From positions 25,538,818 through 25,602,817 of the forward strand of contig CM070613.1 in NCBI GenBank assembly GCA_036346395.1: a stretch of DNA of 64,000 nucleotides. The letters run 5' to 3'. Shown here in pieces: positions 47,496 to 59,049 of this stretch (position 1 is the first letter of the stretch; every line of letters starts with the position of its first letter). The translations under genes and the position numbers were made by a program. A model generated the notes under the pieces. It was given only the letters and a program-made list of their open reading frames with translations. It made no database searches and was not told the origin of the DNA. Source of the DNA: Hsuehochloa calcarea. Lineage: Eukaryota; Streptophyta; Magnoliopsida; Poales; Poaceae.

Positions 47496-47998
47496 GTAGG
47501 GGATTGTGATTAGGTAGGTGATGGGTGTATGCATGTCTGGGCTAATCGTGACTGTTGATTAGTTTAATCGCGTTTTATTGCTTTTATTTTGTGGGTGTGC
47601 AAATATTCTTTTGAAATTGGAATGTTTTTAGTTTTTTATTCATCCCTTTTTTTTTGCTAGGAGGTCCTTTACAAGGTTAGTAATTGCTCCCAAGTTCTTT
47701 TGTAATGAATAATGGCTTCATTTTGTACATTTGTGCTCTCTATTTTCATAAAACTTGCATGACTCGCGTATGAGCTTTGTATAGTGAGAGTGAATGTTTC
47801 CCTTCCCGCGATAGCTCCGTAGAATCCTGGCGTTGCAAATGAGCCTTACAAAGAAATAAACCTCTTTACTATTCAAAGTGGTTTACTATCGAACACAAGC
47901 TTCCCCTTGTATCTACAAAAATGCCGACGGAAATTACTGTAAATTATTCCTTATCGCTATTCTTCTCACTGTACTGCTTTCTAAAGTAATTGGCTAGC

Positions 47999-49575
47999 GA
48001 GTTTTTGTTTCATACAAGGTTAATACCAAAATTGGCATCACGGACGTGCCAACGTTCGACACCTCGCCCAATCCGATCCCGGGCCAGACTCTCCTCCATC
48101 GTGCCCTAGGGGCACAACATCCTCCCTTGTGCGTCATGTGGCAAATCCGGACCCCTAGAGGCCGAACCTAGCTAGTCCATGCCTCAGGGGCACGATGCTG
48201 CCGAGATCAGTGCCCTTGGGGAACGACATTGCCATGTCATAGCCCTAGGGGCCAGACTCCCCACCCACCCACCTACCCACCCACGAGTGTTTTATGATTC
48301 ATGTGAACCTCATGTGTGTTTATGATTTCATGTGAACTCCGGCAAACTACGAACGTGTGTTGCAGTCGTCTTTGGAACCGATGTACTCTGACAATACACA
48401 TATAATGTTACAAATATGTTATGCAAAAATATATATACAAGTATAGTTTAACATACGTGCACAACATCTTGGATACATACGCATATAATGTATACAATGT
48501 AATTACACATGGGCTACAATATGGCTCACTGGTCTGAAACACTCTCTGCTCACTGTGTTTGCGTGCGCGTCTTGGTCTTGCGTTAAGCATGTTTCGTGGG
48601 ATACGTGAACCGGTTCGGAGAGTGTGTATCAGTTCGGAGGGCATACGGAGACTGTTGAGTAGGCGGAGGTGCTTCAGCAAGCTGACTCTAGCCCAACTGA
48701 GTTTGTTGAACATCAATATTGTCCAGCTGAGTCATGCCAAACTGGCTACCACCTACCATCAATATTCGTAATTAACAAATCAAGAAATCCGCCCCCCGAA
48801 GCCACGACCCCCAAGTACGATGTATGAACAACTCGCGATGCGGTGGAGCTCTGGTCTTAGTACGATACTCCATACTGGTCAAGATTCTACTAAACATAGA
48901 CCAAGGGTGGCCGTCCTGGGTGGTACACTCCAAATCTTGGCACTGCACTCCTCTCTGGCGGTAGCTGGGATGGCCGCCTCCTCATCGATTGATTCGTCAT
49001 CACCCCCATGCTCAATTGAAGGCCGCAAGATGGAATGATGTTAGGTAAAATCAATAATCAGGACATAAGCTGAACATCGCATGCCTCCTCGATTTGCAAT
49101 GCAGATGACCGACGGGGAGCGCTTGGACGACCGCCAGTCTGAGTAGGTTGTGCGAACGCTGATTGCAAAAGTGATGCATCCAGACGAACGTGCAGCCAGA
49201 AGACGACATGATGTTAGCATAACTTAAGGTATAAAAAACAACCAGGACGTAAGTTGAACATAACTTACCTCCTCGATCTGCAGTGTGGACTAGCTATCTC
49301 TGGACCCAGGGGTGCACGAACTAGCTATCTCTAGCCCTCAAGGGAACGAAAGAGCTAGTTCCAGCCCCTAGGGGTTGGGACTTGGCACGTGGTGCGCGAG
49401 GGGACAGTGTTGTGTCTTTGGAGCACGGTGAAGGGGATCCGAACTCCTGGGGACCGAATTTGGCGATGTGTCAAATACCGGTAGGTTTATGATGCTATTT
49501 TTGGCATTGACGTTGGGAGATGGCCAAAGTTACTATTACGCCTATCAACAGTGTCATATAAACCAAAAAAAACTC
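47999..49575. mobile_element. Non-autonomous Mutator-like element (MULE)
   Basis: The ends are inverted: left GAGTTTTTGTTTCATACAAG, right (reverse complement) GAGTTTTTTTTGGTTTATAT. Similarity continues inward with gaps: CCAAAATTGGCATCA against CCAAAAATAGCATCA, and GACACCTCGCC against GACACATCGCC. The flanks are TTGGCTAGC (47990-47998) and TTGGCTGAC (49576-49584), a 9-bp duplication with two differences, typical of Mutator elements. The 1,577-bp interior has no transposase. It has repeated GCCCTAGGGGC-type words near both ends and a (CCCA)n tract near 48260-48284. Whether it carries a captured gene piece could not be decided. Confidence 0.72.
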
Positions 49576-49584
49576 TTGGCTGAC

Positions 49585-52500
49585 TAGTACGAGAAGATCT
49601 ACCACGCAATCTAACCATGATTGTCATCACTCACTGATGTGATGCACATGCACAATAGTTGGGATTCAGATCCTCTGCTATACTGCAGAGAATCACTGTT
49701 AAAACAGTGATTTTAAGCTGCATGAACAACACTGGGTAGTAGCACTGTAGTAAATACCGTACCAACATTGAAACATACACGGTAGCATTTCACTGTTTAT
49801 TAGTACTGTGATAATTTATTTTAAATCGTTCGTTTTGGATCGCACGGTGGAGTGGAGAGAGATAACCCGGTACATACACGTCGCTGTACTGTGCGTGCCC
49901 CGTACTAATTAGATGACCCGCTTCCCAGTAGTTAGTTGGCCATGCTTCATGTTCACCATGGTCACGTCGCAGAGGAAGGATGGAGACGCAAAACAATCAA
50001 TCAACGTGCCCGGATTTGCAAAGGACAGTCTCTGCAATGGAAGCCAAACATACCAGTACTTATTTAATTTAATCCAATCACAGAAGAAACCAATCAATCC
50101 AATCCAAGCAATCCCAACGGCCAGTAGTCACGCGGGAAGTCGCCTTGCACATGGCGACGATGATTAGAAAGTAAAACAAACCGAGTTGAGCTGAGCAGAC
50201 CCGAACGCGGGAGTACGCACGCGCCCCGGGGGAGGCGCTGCCACGTGGGCCCGCGCCGCGTGGCCGCGCACGCGGGCGGAATGTTCCCGCGTCCGCGGCG
50301 CGATCTTTACCGAGCTGCCCCTCCGCGCCACGCCTGCGCCGGCGACCGACCCGGGGCAGTTCGGGAAACTCCTCGCGCACGCGCACGCGCACGCGGCCAC
50401 CGGTACCAAGTACCAGGCGCTAACCCGGCTTCGCCGCGGAGAAGGGGGGAGGTGGGGCCAAGGTGGCAGGCAGTTGGGGACGGGGCGGAAACGGTCGCCG
50501 GCCAGGCACGCCACGTTGAACGGCCGAGCCCGAGTTGTCGTACGGACCGGGCCGTTCGCGAGGAGCAGGAGTGGTAATCGTATGAGTGCGATGGTGTTCC
50601 GTCGCTTGTGCAGGCGACTAACTGAGCCCATGTTGAAAGGCATGAAATTCTGCAGAAATTTTAGCTCAAAAAAAACTTGCCTAATCCTCCCTTTGCATAA
50701 AACAAGATCTCCTAACGGTTTTATGCTTTTACTGATGGACTTCCAACTCTGCAAATGTTTCCTAGTCCAATCGAGCATAATTTGGGGTTCCTTGTTTTTT
50801 TCCATGAAGCACCGGCGAGCACAAGTGGTCACATTCGATCCATTTGCTACACCACACCACACCTGAGCCTAACGTTTGGTAGGGTATCAGGTTTCGGCGA
50901 TTCGCCGCTCTGAACATCACTTTTTTGGGGTCAAAATAAGGGTGTGAGTAGCGAATTAGGTTTCACCGATTGCAGCTGGTTACATCAAATCTTAGTTTTT
51001 ACTGCATCTTTTTCGTAATCTTAGTTTTACTACATCTTTTTCGTAATCGCAAAAAAAAATTGTCACGGAACTTTCTTTTCTTTTGTTTGCTTTTGAGACG
51101 ATGGACGCTCTTGTGTCAGGCAAACCTAACTTGTTTGCGCTGAACTAGAATGTACATCACGGTTTACGACGACCCATAGAACCTTTTTGTTTTTGCGATT
51201 TTGTCAATTTGGTTGCTACTTACTTAGTAACTATAATAAACTACGGATTGGCTATTCATCAATCGACGGAATTCTCACCGTAAAATTTGGTCCATCTGAT
51301 CTACTTTGTGATTCACGCCGCGTGATGGATTCGATCCTATACGTCGAGCGAAGGCGAGGTTTTGCATTGTGTGGTTATAATTGGCCCCTAACCATAGGTT
51401 TCCGTGGGTGGTCGGACTGATGGTGTGCAGCAGAGCGACGGTCGATTTAGGTGATGCTGAAGGTGGTAGCTCAGTCAAGGAAGGCAGGACACACCGGCGG
51501 TGGTACGAGGCAGTTGGAGGCGAAAACGTGGAGAAGAACCAGGAGGAGGCAGTCCGGTGAACCTAAATAAAAACGTCGATGTGGAGAGATAAGATTTATT
51601 ATTCTTACACAATGTATTTAAAAAGAGATGATTCAAATCTTGATTGACTAACTCACCAGCTGATGGTGCTAACTAACTGACCCTGGGAGACTCCTCGGTG
51701 ACTCCAACTAAGAATTTACTAGTTTTAAGGGGTGTTTAGATGAATGATTTTTTTTAGTTCCTAAGAATTCAATAAATCTACCCAAACATGCCTACTACAG
51801 GTGACTAGATGGACCGTGTCGGCCGGACTGGCCCGAGGCACGACACTGTTGGCCCGGCCCAGACAAGGACGACCTATTTGGCCCGCGTGCGGAGCGTCCA
51901 AGATGAGGCGACGAGTGTGAGGGAGGGAGGACCAGAGCCAAAGGAGGAAGCTAGCCGATGGGGGAGGGAGGGAGCGAGGAGGTGGGCGGTGCGGCGCCGG
52001 TGGCCAGCGCTGAGGGAGGAGAAGGTGGCGCCCTTCGAGACGAGAGGGGGGAGAAGGCGAGGCGGCGCGTTGAGCTTGGGGCGCACGGGTGCGGCAATGA
52101 GGATGAGAGGAGGAGAAGGGGGCAGGGCAACGCTGGCGGCCGCGCGTGGAGGGAGGAGATGGCGGCGCCGCTAGGGACGGGAGGGGGAGAAGGCGAGGCA
52201 GCTCGGGGCGCATGGGCGGAGGTAGCGAGCGAGACAAAGAGGGTAGGGGGTGCTCAGGCTAAGTGGACTGTAAATAGCGTGACGGGGTCATACGAACTTG
52301 AGTTGCCATCTAAACATATGGGCTGACCTGGCCCAATACAGGCCAGAATGGGCCATGTCCGTACCTGGCCGGACCGTGCCATCCATGTGGCCACGTCCAG
52401 GCGTACCTATGAATTTCTACAAGTGGGTCCGGATCACGGGGCCGGACTCGTCAGCCAGCGAATGAGGATCAAGAGTGACCCGGTATTTCAGGGGACACAC

Positions 52501-53825
52501 GGCAGCTGAGTAGCGAGTTTTACCGGCTTAACTATGTGGCTTGTCTTGTTCATGGCTTGTTGTACAAACCCACTACTGTGCAAAATGGAAGAAGAGATGG
52601 ACACAATCTCATCAACCGGTCAGAATTCCGGCTGAACTGGAAAATATGTCATCCTCGTTGCTGTAGTAAAAGTTCAGACTTAATTCAGACCTGAGGCTTG
52701 AAGCCTTACCACTCATCTGCATTGCATGGTATACAGTACACAGCAGTAAATCTGACCAGCAGGGCTACTAGACTCTACCTGACACTGACAGGCACACCAT
52801 CGACCGGCCATTTTCCGTTTAGTGGATGCCTCACTCTCAGCGATCAAAACGACATCTTGATGGGAGATGGCATCAGAATAAGATCGGAGTGATGGCTCAG
52901 TCTAGCTCCCTCGATCGAAAACGAATCCTTCGTAGAGCCAAATCCCCCTCATCCAAACAGGCCCATGGTAGGTTACAAGGTTTCCGTCCTGCGGGGGGCT
53001 GGCAATTAGCGTGGCTCCGGTTTCTTGAACCCTGATCAAGACCACAAAATTGCTACCCAACAGCGAAAAGTTTTACCTTGATTCAGGGTAAGTGGTTACC
53101 GCTGAGCTAGTTTATAAATGTATTTTGAATCATTCCGTACATTCTTCTTGCCTTTTTTTTTTGCATGTACTAACAGATGTTGCATCCTGTCCCTTTCGGC
53201 TCACCGAACTCTAGAAAGAGAGAGCTCTGCATCTAAAATGCTCGGTCACTTTCGAATCTTTCTATGGATTTTGATGCAGGCTTACATGGCTAGTAAAATA
53301 CCTTTTTAGCGCCTGTGGTGTAATTATCTGCATACTATGCTCTTTGCAATAGCCTACTTAAGACCACACTTAGAAGCAAACAAAATCTGATCTCTGATTG
53401 CGACATCACAACACAGATGCCCAATATATATTCAAGCAACACTTTTCCACCTCCACTGAGATTATCTAAACTTGAATCCAATGAAACTATAACTCTCTCA
53501 GTTAATAAATACATCACCGACGAACAATGCAGTGAAGTTTGCTAAAAAATTTATCCAATACAGAATAGTTGTTCCAGAGCAAGCTACGGAACAAAAGAGA
53601 TGGGGATACAGTGCAACAACAAAGCAGCAGCTACGAATCAGAAGGAAGCTGCTAAAATATCCCTTTCGTTTATGGGGTGTTTCTGAGTTAATAACTAATA
53701 AGGCTCCACAACAGAATGGCGTCCCCGGCTAAACTTGGGGACGGCCTGTCAGCTTCTTGGAGGAGCATGTGCGACAATCGGTGTCTCAAATAAGCAGCAT
53801 CCATGATACTTGCAACCCGGCATTT
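49585..53825. other. Intergenic stretch, no supported gene
   Basis: A perfect 10-bp inverted repeat (AATCACTGTT, 2-base gap) is at 49691-49712. Bases 50170-50560 are very GC-rich with CACGTGGGC and alternating GCGCAC, like a promoter or CpG patch. Bases 51810-52390 are GC-rich with many GGCCCG-type words, as also at 41030-41130, and give long chance ORFs. Bases 53300-53825 probably include the 3' UTR of the tubby-like gene. The 232-codon minus frame at 50164-50862 has no recognisable domain. Confidence 0.4.
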
Positions 53826-56580
53826 CTATTCGCAAGCCAACTTGGTGTCGAAACTGCTCAGGCAGATGGCAAATGCCTGGAAGGCAGAGAGTGGGTAGCA
53901 ATAGTCCATGGTGAACACGTCCTTCGTGACCTTCCCGAACTGCAGTATGACCTTGTCGTGCTCCGGTGGAGGTCGTGGGGCTGGCTGTGATGGAGTTGCG
54001 GCTCCTGCAGCAGGCTGCGTGGCAGCAATGAGCTGGAAGTTCTTGACGGAAGCGACAGTCACCCGGCCCCGGAAGTTGAGGCACCAGCACTGTAGCTGCT
54101 CATGCCATCTTGGAGCCTTGTTACGGAGAATCAAAGGCTTGTCCTTGCACTCATCATCATCGCTCAATGCCTGGCCCCCAGTCCCTGGGCCACCTCCTAC
54201 TGAGGTGTCCGAGAACCGGGCACTGCTGAAATGCATGGAATGGTCCATAATGGACGACTTCGAGAAGGAGACACTGCTGAAGGATTCGTCGAGGGAGTGG
54301 GCAAGGATGCTATCCGGCTGGCAAGGGACACTGCCACCAGCTTCAAGGGATGAGGCAGGGATGGAGTGCATTGCACAGTGCATCCGCCTAGGACCCCGAG
54401 TTCCCAATACGTTCAGCTCATATGAGACCTGTGCTATGCTGTACATGCTGCAAGGAACCTTCGTCAACCCCTTCTTTGAGTAGAATCTTCGGCTTGTTTC
54501 CCCTGACTGTGAAACACTAGTTGCATTGTACGGAGACTGGGCATCATATATTACAAACTTCGTGCCTAAGAAATTTGACCTAAAATTCAAAATGGCAAAC
54601 ATATTAGCAAGTAGCAACATATGTCAGATTAAAATGCTGTAAGTTCTGAAATAAGGCTATAGTTTCTTCAAGTTAGTACCTCAATTTTCCAATATATGTG
54701 CTGGTAGACCTAGATACATTGCCAGCATTCATGGATATTGTATATTCTGTACATGTTGCACGGCAGTTTCTTTTTGCTGATAGAAGGAATTTACCATTTT
54801 CCACAAGCACAGCTGTAGAAAAGAAAATTTATAACATGTCAAAATAGTAATACTGGTAACAAAATACTAAACAAGTAGACCAGCAAGAAAAACATATTTT
54901 GCATTTCTTTTTCTATTAAATTTGGAGGCCAAAAATGTGAAAGATACACACCCACGTGGACACAAACAAAATACAATTCAATTCCAATCAAGAGTAACAA
55001 AGCACAGAAGCACTGCATGATATGATGCAAAGATCACACAACAAAGAAGACAAGGTGCACTTCTAACTTCTAAGATGGATGAGTTGGGAGAACAGAAAAC
55101 ACTAGCAGATCAGTAAGCTTTCCAAGTGTACAAAGGAGGCAATTCACAGCATCACTAATTACTGGTCTGGTGCACATATACATCAGCCTAAATTACTGCA
55201 GAATAAGCCTAGCTTGTGTATACTCACCTCACATGTATACCTGTGAAGTGGTTCCAATGCAAATGATCTTAAAGATACATGTTCAGATCCCGATGAAACA
55301 TACTTTTGCAGAATAACGAAAAAATATCCAATTAAGACAGGGGACACTTTCATTCATGTGTGGTTTAAAAATTATAATTAATGCTGTTCTTAAGGCAAGC
55401 AGGGTTTTTTTTTCTCCAGATCCTCAAGGCAAGTAGTTGATACCAAATGTAGGCAGTATTTAATACCAAGTTGTATGGGCTGCTGAATTCTACTTCTTGG
55501 GCTGCTGAATTCTACTTCTCAACAACACATTAGTATACCCAAAAAAAACACTAAGGGCATACTGAACAATGGGTTCTCTAGTTTGTGATATATGATTTTT
55601 AAGGGAAGTAAAAAATTAAGAATGAAAATCAAGGTTGATGAAAGAATCTGCACACAAGCCTGTCATGCTTGTGGCAGATAGACAAAGAGAAAACAAGTTT
55701 TGCAATCTAATAAGAAAACAATTTAGTCAAGCATATTCATGTTGAATGATCACTGCAATACCTTCAATACCTATGTGAATACTATGGAAAAAGCCTTGTT
55801 AATTTTCTCTGTTACACAAGCATAACTTTTGCAGATATATTGCATTCTTTCTATAGAACAACATGAGTTTTAACTACTCTGAAATACATATATGAGTCTT
55901 AGTTTACGAAAGTCAATAGTCCATACAACATAAATCATATGAGAAGTACAAAGGAACTTACCTGAGCTAAGACAGAGGTACAGGTAGTAGGTTTGGGTAG
56001 ATTTATCCCTCTTAATGAAACACTGGATAGTTCCATCTCGAGGCCCAGGCTGTACATAGAAGAGGAACAACATGAGTTTATTAGCATAGAAGTAAAAGAT
56101 GATTATACGGTGTTCTTTCTATCTCACATTTCAACATTCCAAACAGAAGTGGCAGGATAATTATCCAACATGGAAGAATTGATATTGCCAAAGAAGAAGG
56201 ATAAATGAATAGTAACACAATTGTATCATTACCAGCTTCAGGGAAACAGGAAAAGTAATCTTTCCGCAAAACTCTGGATTCTTGATAATCTCTTTACACA
56301 TCTCTCTCCATGTTCTGCAGACAGCTGCACAAGCAACCACATGTTTCCTAGAAGGCCATGTAGCCTCACTAGCCTCCAACCTTTCAATCACATCTCGAAG
56401 CAATTCAGGAGGCAAGCTAGCCCAGCAGCTGCTCTGGATTACAGGCACTGGGTCATGCAACTCATGGACAGCACCATGAGATTTCCCTCTGCGATGGCCC
56501 AGAAACCTGACCTCAAATCCTCTCCGAGATAAGCTCCCAAAGCCATCCCTTACATCACGCACAATGCTACGAAACGACAT
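53826..56580 (-). CDS. Tubby-like F-box protein (TLP)
   Basis: Four coding exons with consensus splice sites: 56580-56233, 56049-55962, 54812-54680 and 54579-53826, joined 1,323 bases, 440 residues. An F-box at about residues 53-98 (WASLPPELLRDVIERLEASE ... CRTWREMCKE) should bind SKP1 in an SCF ubiquitin ligase. The tubby domain follows from about 113 to the end. It includes GPRDGTIQCFIKRD, GKFLLSAKRNCRATCTEY, SNFLGTKFVIYDAQSP and VSYELNVLGTRGPRRM, closing with FGKVTKDVFTMDYCYPLSAF and the typical C-terminal DTKLACE. Tubby domains bind plasma-membrane phosphoinositides; plant TLPs act in stress and hormone signalling. Gly/Ser and Pro/Ala linkers inside the domain are usual for plant members. 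No break is seen. Which numbered rice TLP this is I cannot say. Confidence 0.95.
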
Positions 56581-58995
56581 CTACTCAAAAAGTCAAGAAC
56601 GCTGCTGAAATAACAAAAAATAATTACTGTCGGACAATAGCATTCCAAATAACGGTAGTCAACTCAAATTCTCTTAACTGTTAATTCAACAAAGGAACCT
56701 GCAATACAAAATTAATTAGTTAGTAATGGTGTGTGATAACCAGGGAAAAAACTCCCGGCCGGTTACCGCCGGTAACCGGATTTCCCGGTGTCGACCAAGT
56801 AAACAGTAACTGGCCGGAATTTTCAACTTTTCTCATCACTTCCTAGGTTGGTTTACGCCTATTTTGTATTAGATTACGTATTGTATGAGCTAAATATGCT
56901 TGAATTATTGTTTTTGGCTGGTTTGCACTTCATATGAGCTAAATATGTTGATTACGCATTGTATGAGCTAAATATGCTAGATTACGTATTGTATGAGCTA
57001 AATATGCACTTCATTAAAAACTTTCTAATTCAAAATTCGTCAATTCAAAATTCCGACCGGTTTTTCTGACCGGTTTTTCCGGTAACCGGACGGTTACCGG
57101 TACCGCTCACCGAGCGAGATTTTAACCAGTTCCGGTTTTTTGATCCCTGGTGATAACCCTCTCTGGAAAGAGCAATATGTGTTTAGTTATATCTTTTAAG
57201 AAAAGGTAGCGCCAGGAAGTAAATGCTATTGCTGAGGACAAAAAGAAAGGTACTGTGTGTCTGTGTCAGGACTTGAAGCTGTGTCTGTGTCAGAACTTGA
57301 AGCTTACTGTGAAATAAATTAGAATTCACCCAATTGAGTGCAGAAGAAAATATATTCCATTCCTTTTTTCTTTTGCTAAATAACAATCATATTAATGTAG
57401 ACACAGAATTTGAACTTCTGCATTTAATTGCTCGGTGATTTCATAACCTCTCGCATCAATTAAAGCTTAACAGAAGGCTGTAGCAACTTTTAACTCTAGA
57501 AATATTAGGGAAAACTGGAAAAGCAAACCAATCACAAATCTACGGAGTTTATTGCCAGTACTATAACTATTTGAGAAAGCCACCCCTTCTAATTTTTCTT
57601 GCAGTGGGATATGTTCCTTTCCAGGAATAGCATGAATCCATATTATAACCATCAGATGCATCTATTATTGCCAGCAACATTGAGTTGCGGACAGATCTTC
57701 TATACAAATTCATTTTTCCAAACAAGATGGCAATAAAAGACTAGTCCAATTCCTATTGCTATTGGTCGACAAATAGGAATAACACTGCCCACAAATCTAG
57801 GGCACCGAACACAGAAGTATGAAATAGAGCACTATATTTCTTCATTGCATCACTGTTGACCACTAAATCATTAGCCTAATTTCTCACAATATAAGAAGTA
57901 AATGTAGCTACCAATATTTCCCAATTCCTACTTCTAGTGCCCTCTATAAAACAAACAAGTAAACCCGTAGAAGTAGTAAATCAACAATTTAGTATACAAA
58001 GTTAATATACTCTCACTTCAACACGTCATATAAGCATAACCCAAATAAAGCTAAAAAACACTCATTGGCCATTGCCACTATAAGAAAACCTTTTTCTACT
58101 GTTAGCACCCAAATTTTACTCACAGGTTGATCAAAGTAATAGATAGCTTGAACGCGCCAATTTTCCAACAGCCACTATCCAAGGAAAATTCCTCAGGTTG
58201 AAGTCAGACAGTCACCATCACTAAAGAATAAAGATGTACTTTTCCAGCTTATGAGCAGCCCAGAAGCCTAAATTTACTACCCTAAAAACACTGAAAGTTT
58301 CAGTACAGTTAGTTGGGTTGGTTGGATGAAACTTTTTTTTTTGAGCTGGTTGGACGAAACTTTAGTACAGGTTGTCTAGTCAGGATCCCACTGCAACATG
58401 TTCACTTCTACTAGTAACCGCTAAATATGTAAATTTAAGGATTAATAAAGTATACATTAACTCATACTGTCATACATGGTAGCTACCCGATGTTGCATCA
58501 ACGAAACCCTTGGCACACAAAAAAATAACCAAAATTAACGAAAGGCTAAGATTGCCTCAAAATTGGGTCTCAAGTCGTTGTTTCCAACAAAACCCCGTGA
58601 AATTTAGCTCAATAAAGAGCTAAGAGCTCCTCATTTTCACCAAATACCGAAAAATTCAGCTAACATCCCTTGAAACGACCAGAACCGGCTAAATTAGCAC
58701 GAGAAACAAGTAAAAACCGTTCATTTCCACCTCTACCGAACCAAATCCACAACAACCGGAAAACCCAAGAAACGCCCAACAAATCCGCGGAGGAAGCACG
58801 GATCCGGGCGACACGCACCTCGAACTGAAGCGAATGGCGCGGAGGAGACGTGCCCGGGCAGAGCCCGAGCTACGCGCGGCCTCCGGGGACGGATTCGGGA
58901 GGCGCCATTTGGATCGGAGAAGACGAGGGGAAACGGAGGAGGGGAATGGAGAGGTGGAGGAGAGGGGGAGAAGGAAAGAACAAGTGGTGGTGGCA
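56581..58995 (-). other. 5' UTR exon and long 5' UTR intron of the tubby-like gene
   Basis: A donor (AG|GTGCGT) at 58819/58818 and acceptors ending at 56605 or 56602 bound an intron of about 2.2 kb. The second acceptor gives a CAGCAG tandem choice. The first exon lies from roughly 58995 to 58819, and 24 more untranslated bases precede the ATG. Plant TLP genes often have such a leader intron. The exon's 5' end is not fixed and no clear TATA box was seen. The intron holds a hAT MITE at 56741. Confidence 0.6.
56741..57149. mobile_element. hAT-type MITE in the 5' UTR intron of the tubby-like gene
   Basis: 409 bases starting CAGGGA and ending TCCCTG, flanked by a perfect 8-bp duplication GTGATAAC (56733-56740 and 57150-57157). 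Both ends are rich in CCGGTTACCGG-type palindromes. The middle has several copies of GTATGAGCTAAATATG. It has no coding capacity. Confidence 0.88.
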
Positions 58996-59049
58996 CACGA
59001 GTGCAGTGGTGCACGGCTCGTGTGCGCGTAGTGAATCTGTCTCTTGCTG

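Noticed and set aside
45926..47509. 527-codon plus-strand ORF, the longest in the window
   Set aside because: It lies opposite the ROH1-like gene; its Ser/Arg/Ala-rich text is the GC-rich antisense shadow of a gene with clear family motifs.
49691..49712. Perfect 10-bp inverted repeat as a terminator or MITE
   Set aside because: The hairpin has no U-tract context relevant to plants and no terminal duplication around it.
50164..50862. 232-codon minus-strand ORF
   Set aside because: Half of it covers a GC-rich, GCGCAC-repeating patch and no domain or splice pattern supports it.
51761..52326. Pro/Ser- and Gly/Arg-rich ORFs
   Set aside because: GC-rich low-complexity sequence of a repeated GGCCCG type; no conserved motif.
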